NCBI GenBank assembly: GCA_001414345.1
Contig: LLCB01000263.1
Coordinates: forward strand, 1 to 64,000
Direction of reading: 5' to 3'
DNA from: Hymenoscyphus infarciens
Taxonomy: Eukaryota > Ascomycota > Leotiomycetes > Helotiales > Helotiaceae
Length of the DNA stretch: 64,000 bases
The translations under genes were made by a program, and so were the position numbers. Positions 56,601-64,000 of this stretch are shown here, piece by piece. Within the stretch, counting starts at the first letter, position 1. Each line of letters begins with the position of its first letter. The notes beneath the pieces were generated by a model. The model was given only the letters and a program-made list of their open reading frames with translations, was not told where the DNA came from and ran no database searches.

Positions 56601-59600
56601 TCTGCGTAAGTTTAACTTTCTTTACGATATAGGATGTTCAGCACAATTTTGGTATTGCCCCAAATACTTTAGAGCAATGAAACATGGTTGTTCCAAACAC
56701 ATAGGGTAATATCTTGAATTGTATTAAGTATTTAGGATAATTTACATACGTTACCCTAGAATGTTGGGACAATGAGCTAGATGGGCAGGTACGAACCCGA
56801 AGTGTTTATCGCTAAATCATTCCAGGTATACCATAGGCGCTATTTCAGCAAAGACGGCTTGTCGTATTTCATACTTCCGAGGTCTTCTGTCGTCGCAGCT
56901 CGCTGCTTCAAGCAGAGAAGACCGGGGAGCTATGATGGCTGTCGGTATTTCTGAAGAGCAAGTTTTGCCATACTTCCAACTCGTTTTCAAAGAAACCAAT
57001 CGACAAAGTCTCACCGTTGCTTGTGTGAATAGTCCGAAAAGTACTACAATATCGGGAAAGAAAGCCGATATCATTTTTTTAAAGCAGTTACTGGACGAAG
57101 ACGCTATTTTCGCTCGTGTACTAGATGTCCCAGTTGCTTATCATTCCCCGATGATGAACGCCATCGCAGATGAATATCTGGGCCTTCTCGACAACTTAGA
57201 ATCCGATGAAATTAAGCCAAAATCAGGCGTGGACATGATATCTTCGCTGACAGGATCGCGAGTTTCTCCCCAGGAATTATCTTGTGGAAAGTATTGGGTT
57301 GCAAATATGGTTTCACCGGTCAATTTTGCAAAGGCGCTCACAAAATTCCGTATCAATACCGGTAAAATAAGAAAGAAGCTCAATGGCAGTCACCGAGATC
57401 TCGCGTATGTCAATGACTTACTAGAAATTGGACCACATTCTGCATTACAAGGACCCATAAGAGACACCCTTGTGACACAAGGTAAAAGTAGCAGTATACG
57501 CTACTTCTCTGCTTTGGTTCGGAATCACAGCGCCATGACGACAACTTTGACAGCTATGGGAAATCTCCACTCTCTGGGATATCCCATCAATTTACTTCGT
57601 GTAAATCAGATGGAACATTGTACGGATTTAAAGCCTCTTGTCGACCTCCCAGAATACCCGTTCGACCACTCAAAGTCTTACTGGTCCGAATCGCGCTTGA
57701 GTCAAGGTTTACGGCTTAGAAAAGTCGCTAAAAACGATCTCCTTGGGACACCCGTAGCCGACTGGAATCCCAATGAAGCTAGGTGGAGGAATTTTGTTAA
57801 AGTATCGGAGTTACCATGGGTAATGGACCACAAAGTCGGCGGTTCAACGCTGTATCCAGCTGCCGGAATGTTGTGCATGGCAATTGAAGCTGCCAATCAA
57901 TTGGCCGATCGCTCTCGCCTTGTCAAAGGCTTTTGTATCAAGGATGCAACCTTCATTGCTCCAATGACAATTCCAACCACCCCCGAAGGTCTAGAAACAC
58001 AATGCTTTCTTCATCCCCTTGAGCAGATTACAGCCACTTCAACTACTTGGTATGAGTTCAGAATATCTACCTTCGTTGGACATTGGACTGAGGTCTGTCG
58101 TGGAAACATACAAGTCGAATACAAGTTGCCTGCTGGAGAGTTATCATCTTGGCAAAAGAGTAAGAACCTAGGCTTTACTCTGCGTACACCCTCCTCCCAT
58201 TGCTCCAGAATTCTGACACAATTTCAACTATTGTGCGAGAGTATTTAGAAGAATTGAGACTAGTGTTCTTGCTTCTTCTAAACGTTCTCAGAGAATGAAT
58301 GTCATTGTTCTAAACGTTTTCGCACATTACTTACAAAAAGGCAGGTGTACCCAGAGGAAAGACTGCCTCTCTTACTTCTACCAACCAACAAGCACATCTA
58401 GAAGATTTTGAAAACATGAAGAGTCTCTGTCCTAACACTATCATTCCAAAAAACATGTTTAATTTCTTGCGGGAAGCTGGTTATGATTATGGGAAAGCCT
58501 TCCAGCGTTTTGCAGATATTCTAGCTGGTGAGGATTATGTCGCCACGGCGGGTATCAATATCTATCAAGATTACCTAGAACCACACATCATCCATCCCAC
58601 TACTTTGGATGGTATTTTTCAGCTTGCATTTGCTGCTTTGACGAATGGATGTCAAGACAAACTTGACTTGGGCCTCCCAACTCGAGTGAATAGCATGTGG
58701 ATATCGAGAAAGGGGATGAGCAATGACGAGAAATCCCTCAAAGCAACCGCTCGTGCTCATCCAGATGGCCGCATCACAGAAAGCACTTTGAGAGTATTGG
58801 ATGAAGAGGCGCAAACCTTGCTCCTGCGGATTGATGGTCTAGAAATGACCAACATATCCCAAACTCTCTCGGCAGAAGCGGAACCAGCACCACAACTTTG
58901 CTGTGGGGTAGCTTGGAAGCCGGACCTCGACCTTCTTAGTCAGACGGAACTCTTACAATTCTGCCAGGAGATCCCGAAAGATGATGAACCAATTGAATTC
59001 TTTCACGACCTCAATATATTGCTTCATGCCTCGATGCAGAGAAGTCTATCTTCGCCGCCTTCGGATCTCGACCCCACAAGACCTCATCTACAAAGATATC
59101 AAGAGTGGATGGCCAAGGTAGTAAAATCGTTCCAAGAAACTTCGACACCAGCCAAGATTGCTGTCTGGAATGAACTTGTCAATGACAAACTCTTATTCAA
59201 ACAGGCTTGTGATCGTATACGAAATACCAATAGACAAGGTCCACTTTACGTTGCGGTCGTCGAGGCACTGGATGGTATCATCAATGGGAAAGTTGATATC
59301 CTCTCCCTTCTTTTCAATGGTACTCTAGCCACCGAATTTTACGAGGATATGAATGAAAGCGCAAATTGCATGCAGCAGTTCGCCAGATACCTCGATGCGG
59401 CCATTCACAAGAACCCAGGTATGAAAATTCTCGAGATCGGCGCTGGAACAGGTGGAACCACGGAGATGATCATGCGAACATTGGTTTCTGAAGACCGAGA
59501 AAGACGTTACGACACCTACGATTTTACAGATATCTCAGCCTCTTTCTTCGAGAAGGCTCGTGAGAAGTTTGAAAGATGTACGAATATGAATTTCAAAACG

Positions 59601-62600
59601 TTCAACATTGAGGTTGCTCCCGAGAGTCAGGGATTCGAGGACGAATCGTATGATCTTATCATTGCTGCAAATGTGTTGCATGCTACCAAGGATATCAGTG
59701 CTACGATTCGTAATACCAGGAACTTGTTGAAGCCAGGTGGGAAATTGATGCTTTATGAGGTCACCAGTCCTGAGACTATTTATGCTAATTTCGTATTTGG
59801 GTTATTGCCTGGTTGGTGGCTGGGTGTTGAGGAGTTCCGTCAGTGGAGTCCCTTCATTACCACTGAGAGGTGGAACGGCGTTTTGAGAGACCAAGGGTTC
59901 AGTGGGGCTGATCTCATTCTTTCTGACTATGAGAATGCTGAGTGTCGCTCGTGTAGTGTGATCGTCACGACAGCTACTGGCGGCGAGGATAGGATCGTAT
60001 TCCCAGAACTTATTTTGGTGCTTCCCGATACACCCTCCAAGAACGAAGAAGCTGTTGCGGCCGAAATCGAGACTGTGTTGAAGACTAATGGGTGTCCCAG
60101 TTGCGAAAGCAAAAAGATTTCCGATCTCGCGCTGGGAAACAATCAAACTGGCTTGTACCACATCTTTCTTGTCGATCTTGAAAATTCACACCTTTCATCA
60201 CTCAGTTCGGAACATCTGAAGGCATTACAATGGACGTGTGGTGCGAGCAAAGGTATACTTTGGGTTAGCGACAACGAAAGTCCAGACCACGCCATAGTAG
60301 ATGGCCTTTCGAAGACAGTGCGAAATGAATTCTTGGGATTGAATTTCAGCACTTTGGCCTTAGAGAAGCCCGGCATCAACAAATGCTTAACCGCGAAAAC
60401 GGTTCTTGATGTTCTTCGCGCGACATTGCTTCAGGAAAGCGATATTGGCGAGTTGACCTTTATTCAAAAGAATGGAAGACTTCAAATACCGCGTTTGGTG
60501 GAAGCAAATCGACTTAGTTTGGATATCAACAATAAGTCACTTGTGAGGAGCAAAACAATCAAGGGGCTGGACACTTGTCCTCCACTTAAGCTAGTTATGG
60601 GATCCACTGGTCAAGTGGACTCCATGTGCTTTGTTGAAGACTCGGGATTCGCCAAGCCTCTTCAAGAAGGCGAAGTCGAGATTGAAGTCAAGGCTATTGG
60701 TGTCAATTCAAAAGACAAACATATTGCCTTTGGGAAGGAGCGTGGGATACTTTGCGGTTCCGAAATTTCCGGAATTGTCAGTCAGGTTGGTGTCAACTGT
60801 GTATTTCAACTTGGCGATCGTGTTTGCGGGAATGTGGAACATGCTTTCAAGAATTTTGCCAGATCAAAGACCGCTACGCTTCTTCTAATACCTGATGGCA
60901 TGAATTTCGTTGAGGCAGCCTCCTGGCCATCAGCATTTGGAACCGCATATCACTCTTTGGTTCATATTGCCCGGATTGAGCGTGACGAGACCGTGCTCAT
61001 TCATTCCGGGGCATACCCTGTTGGTCGAGCCTCCATCCAGATTGCCCTTGCACATGGGGCTATCGTCTTCACCACCGTTGCCACAGAGGATGAAAGGACC
61101 CTTCTCCGAGAGCAATATGAGCTTCCGGAAGAGCATATTCTCTTCAACGGAGATACATCCTTTGTCACTGGTATCCGACAAGCTACACGAGGAGAAGGAG
61201 CCGATGTGATTCTCAACTCACTAACTGGCGAGAAACAACTTTCGTCTCTAGAAAGTATCAAACCCCATGGTCGATTCGTGGAGATTGGTAACCAGAATAT
61301 ACAATCCCATAAGCAGCTTCCCATGTTTGCTTTTGCCAAAAACCTCACCTTTAGCGCTGTGGATTATACTTCTTTGATTAAGGAACGACCACTTCTTGTT
61401 CGGAAAGCTCTACAGGGGGTGTTGGATCTTTTCGAAAAGAAGGAAATTCAGTTGGGGAAAGATTTATCTATTTACAAACTGTCGGAAATCAAGAAGGCCT
61501 TTTTGGGGGTTGCGTTGGAGCAATTTGATAACACAAAGACCGTGGTAGAGATTGAAAGAAGCGACAAGGTTGAGGTTTGTACTCGGGTTCTCTTTGTGTG
61601 GTGCTTGGCTGACTTACCATCAGGTTGAATTTGATACTAAACCTAGTTTCCGATTCAAGGAAGATAGGACATATGTTATTGCAGGCGGTCTCGGTGGGGT
61701 TGGTAGATCAATGGCTCGTTGGTTTGTGTCTAACGGGGCGAGAAATCTTATCTTGCTCTCTCGGTCAGGCGCAGCTTCATCAGAAGCAAAAATACTGATC
61801 GAAGAACTAAAGAAGAAGAGTGTAAATGTCCAAACCCCGGCTTGCGATATCTCCGATCCATCTGCGTTGGAGTTGGTCTTGGAAGCCTGTAGACTCTCAC
61901 TCCCTCCAATCGCTGGGTGCATCCAGAGTTCCATGGTTTTAAGAGTAAGAGTCTTCTTCAAAGGTTCACTTATAAAGCATCATCATGCTAACGAACAAAG
62001 GACGCTTTATTCCAAAATATGACCCACGAAGACTGGACATCAGCTATCAAACCCAAAGTCCAAGGATCGTGGAACTTGCATTCTATCCTCCCCAAAGACC
62101 TTGATTTCTTTATTGTGTTGTCGTCGCTGGCGGGAATAGTAGGAAGTGCAGGGCAAGCAAACTACGCTGCTGGGAATAACTATGAAGATGCGCTTGCTCG
62201 ATTCCGGATCTCAAGGGGTCTAAAAGCCGTATCAATCGATCTCGGGGCCATGTTGACCAGCGGAGCTTTAAGCGAGAACCCGGACTTGATGGATAAATGG
62301 GTTGGTGAAACCCCATTTATTCCCATTACAGACGCGAACCTTTTCGCTATTCTGGATTATTACTGCAACCCCGAACTCCCAATTCTATCAGAATCAACCT
62401 GCCAAGTAGCAGTAGGTCTTGAAAATCCAGCCAACCTCCAAAATCGAGGTATCGACCAGCCTCCATGGATGGCACGTTCCCTCTTCAAACATCTTCACCA
62501 GTTTCCTGGTTCTTCTTCAACTTCCGAATTTTCGCAAAATCCCAAGAGTGGGAAAACCGTAGACGTCACCAGTACATTCAAGAGCGCAGCAACTTTATGG

Positions 62601-62858
62601 GAAGCCGGTGCGATTGTCACAAAAGCCCTTGCTGATAAACTGGGAAACAATATAAGTGGAGGCGAAATCGACATTGAGAAACCCCTGGTGCAGTATGGTG
62701 TTGATAGTTTGCTGGTAGTGGAATTAAGAAGTTGGATCATGGGAAGGTTTGGAGCTGATGTGCAAGGCTTTGAGATCTTGGGCGGTGCAAGTTGTATTGA
62801 GGTTGGACTCGTGGTTGCGAGAAAGAGTAAGATTGGGAAGGAGACGTGGGTTAGTTAA
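53692..62858 (+). CDS. Highly reducing type I polyketide synthase (KS-AT-DH-MT-ER-KR-ACP)
   Basis: Iterative HR-PKS of 2,569 aa in 15 exons: 53692-53889, 53939-54083, 54131-54270, 54375-54503, 54551-54914, 54972-55041, 55309-55465, 55523-55606, 55775-55787, 55846-56400, 56446-56605, 56826-58159, 58393-61574, 61624-61944, 62001-62858. All phases close without a stop. [10 protein letters not shown] (Cys), EAHGTGT and IIGHLEG (His). [13 protein letters not shown] (about 662). [12 protein letters not shown] (about 1007) and HPTTLDGIF (about 1182). [14 protein letters not shown] (about 1465), SAM site intact. ER: about 1850-2175, but with [13 protein letters not shown] where AAGGVGQ is expected, so possibly inactive. 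[11 protein letters not shown] and [19 protein letters not shown] (about 2517). It has no thioesterase or reductase domain. Several introns are related repeats (listed separately). Confidence 0.95.
54271..54374 (+). repeat. PKS intron 3: introner-like family A, copy 1
   Basis: A 104-bp intron, donor GTGGGTATTC, acceptor TTCCATAG. It shares its beginning (GTGGGTA-TCTC-GAGTTCT), middle (TGAGACA--GTTTCCT) and end (ATTGGCAATACTAAC, CCGAGA-C-TCCA-AG, with differences) with PKS intron 8 at 55607-55774. The similarity spans splice site to splice site and the flanking exons are unrelated. Confidence 0.85.
55067..55292 (+). repeat. Introner-like family B, copy 1, inside PKS intron 6
   Basis: About 225 bp within the 267-bp intron 55042-55308. 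It begins GTAAGAATCCTGAGCTTTGC, contains CTCTGCGTACACCC and TAGAAGAATTAAGA, and ends CCTGTCTCTCTTACT. It is collinear with the whole of intron 12 (58160-58392). Here the copy starts 25 bp inside the intron, so an older short intron (GTAAGTAGC donor, ATTTTAG acceptor) appears to have received it. Confidence 0.85.
55607..55774 (+). repeat. PKS intron 8: introner-like family A, copy 2
   Basis: A 168-bp intron, donor GTGGGTAATC, acceptor ATCCACAG, related end-to-end to 54271-54374 with an internal length difference of about 64 bp. It is followed by a 13-nt exon (55775-55787) encoding HAVL plus one base and then an ordinary 58-bp intron. The spliced peptide [15 protein letters not shown] matches the HR-PKS KS-end consensus, which fixes all four splice sites. 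Confidence 0.85.
56648..56815 (+). repeat. PKS intron 11 contains the dispersed repeat (family C)
   Basis: Within the 220-bp intron 56606-56825, about 165 bp resemble the sequence downstream of the proteasome gene (1534-1662): TATTGCCCCAAAT at the start, TTTAGGATAATTTAC in the middle, TTGGGACAATGAG and GGGCAGGTACGAAC at the end. The spliced frame EIASA-YTIGA across the intron is perfect. Confidence 0.75.
58160..58392 (+). repeat. PKS intron 12: introner-like family B, copy 2
   Basis: A 233-bp intron, donor GTAAGAACC, acceptor CAACAAG. Its entire length is collinear with 55067-55292 (shared words CTCTGCGTACACCC, TGCGAGAG, TAGAAGAATT, GTGTAC-CAG-GGAAAG, CCTCTCTTACT). The flanking exons code for unrelated parts of the protein (DH here, KS there). 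Confidence 0.85.
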
Positions 62859-63600
62859 GTATTCTTTGGTTCCGATGTTTTGATTTTGTGACTTTTGGTA
62901 TTTATAGGAGAAGCAATCTTCCAATGAACTATGTAGAAACATTTTTGCCACTACTAGTTTCCACCTCCATTACCAATGCTTATTGTATCCAAAAAGAGTC
63001 TCACACATCATATATAGGACTTTTATCGAGAGAGGGAAATGAGTAACCCATGTCGATGTTTCCCAAGCGATAGCAGAGGAAGATCTAGAAAGGAAGTTTG
63101 GGAGAAGTAGACGTATTACGAATAAGCGTGCTGAGAGAAAAATTTCTTGATTGGAAGCACTAGATGAGTCATGTGCCAACATCAACTCTCATCTCCCAAT
63201 AGAAACCATCATAAGTTACCGGAGTCCCCCTTCCTTTGGCTTCTGCTTTTTACCTTTAGGTTAGCATCTGTTCTTTGGACACCGGCTTTTAGGTCGAACT
63301 CACAATTATCGAACGATTGAAAAAAGGAGCCGGTTTATTTACCATTCATGTTTAACTCCCATCTGTATTTCAGTTCAAAAAGACCGGTGAGAGGCCCGGC
63401 TCTCTCACAGAGATAGCTCACGATGTCCGTCATTTACTTCCTGAAAGCCACCCTACATGGATACATCTCAGCCGGAGAAGCACTACCTTTCTCTATCTAA
63501 TATGCACGATCATCCTCCACCGTTTTCTTTCCTTTTGAAGGATGCAACTTATCCCACTCATGGTATGCTGGACTAAGATCAAATTCTGCAAGGACAATCA
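62859..63600. other. Intergenic region downstream of the PKS
   Basis: 3' flank with no recognised gene. A minus-strand 71-codon frame near 62970-63185 is not convincing. Confidence 0.5.
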
Positions 63601-63609
63601 GTGTTTTAG

Positions 63610-64000
63610 GTTTCTCCGCCTAATCTGTTATCCTATCCTACCTCGACGATCCTTCTCCCTCCTACCTCTATTTTAAGGCTATCCCGCCTTCTCCTATCCT
63701 TAAATTCTAGCTTTCCTAGCTACTCCTATCCTATAGTACTTACTTGCCTTTCCTTACCAAATAGAGAGGCTAGTATAGGAAGAGTTAGGCTAGTTAATTT
63801 CACTTAAAGTCTAGAAAGCAGGTAGAAAAGAGGGTCTAGGTCCTAATTAGGACTCTTAGAAGGTTACCTTCCTAACCCTACTCTAGCCTAGCCTCCTTTT
63901 TTTACCTACCTAGCTACTTCTATCCTGTTTTTAGAACTTTCCTAGCCACTTCTATCCTAGTTAGAGTACCTAGTCTACTAAAATTAGCCTAGCCTTGATT
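63610..64000. repeat. Start of another mildly RIPed repeat
   Basis: Pyrimidine/AG-rich, CpA/TpG-poor sequence with diverged tandem words TTTCCTAGCTACTCCTATCC, CCTAGCTACTTCTATCC and TTTCCTAGCCACTTCTATCC. It probably belongs to a repeat element continuing past the window end; its type is unknown. Confidence 0.6.

Overview
The window comes from a filamentous ascomycete, most likely Leotiomycetes/Helotiales-like (inferred, no phylogeny run). The evidence is short spliceosomal introns in most genes, conserved fungal housekeeping genes, a phiA-type cell-wall protein, an HR-PKS cluster, and AT-rich islands almost devoid of CpA/TpG, the signature of repeat-induced point mutation (RIP).

Layout. 0.5-7.7 kb: housekeeping block with proteasome alpha6 (PRE5/PSMA1), a LOG-family phosphoribohydrolase, a CLPTM1-family ER membrane protein and a 2EXR-domain protein. 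8.4-10.8 kb: a GAGTA-rich MITE and an MFS transporter killed by transition-type stop codons. 12.7-16.2 kb: a phiA-like secreted protein and a GH47 mannosidase. 16.5-22.0 kb: a hAT-type MITE, then a small secreted-protein gene split by a RIPed LTR element whose interior carries a dead hAT transposase. 22.5-29 kb: a small unknown gene, then a decayed stretch holding neighbouring fragments of ribosomal protein L12 and SUMO. 29.5-35.7 kb: SEC22, an unknown gene, MSO1 and MAK16. 36-43.8 kb: a RIPed Ty1/Copia element inside a tandem array of palindrome-bearing repeats.

44.3-62.9 kb: a DUF952 gene, then a probable secondary-metabolite locus with an NRPS-like A-T-R reductase, a rhodopsin/PTH11-like membrane protein, an FSH (LovG-type) hydrolase and an intact 15-exon HR-PKS (KS-AT-DH-MT-ER-KR-ACP, no TE). 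The hydrolase and PKS diverge from one intergenic region, which suggests product release in trans. The PKS ER nucleotide-binding loop is degenerate. The reductase could activate or reduce a separate carboxylic acid; a shared pathway is inferred from proximity only.

The most unusual signal is in the PKS introns. Two pairs of its introns are sequence relatives of each other, and a fifth carries a repeat that also occurs about 55 kb away downstream of the proteasome gene. These look like introner-like, intron-generating mobile sequences. Gene models were spliced by eye; exon phases close in every model given as CDS.
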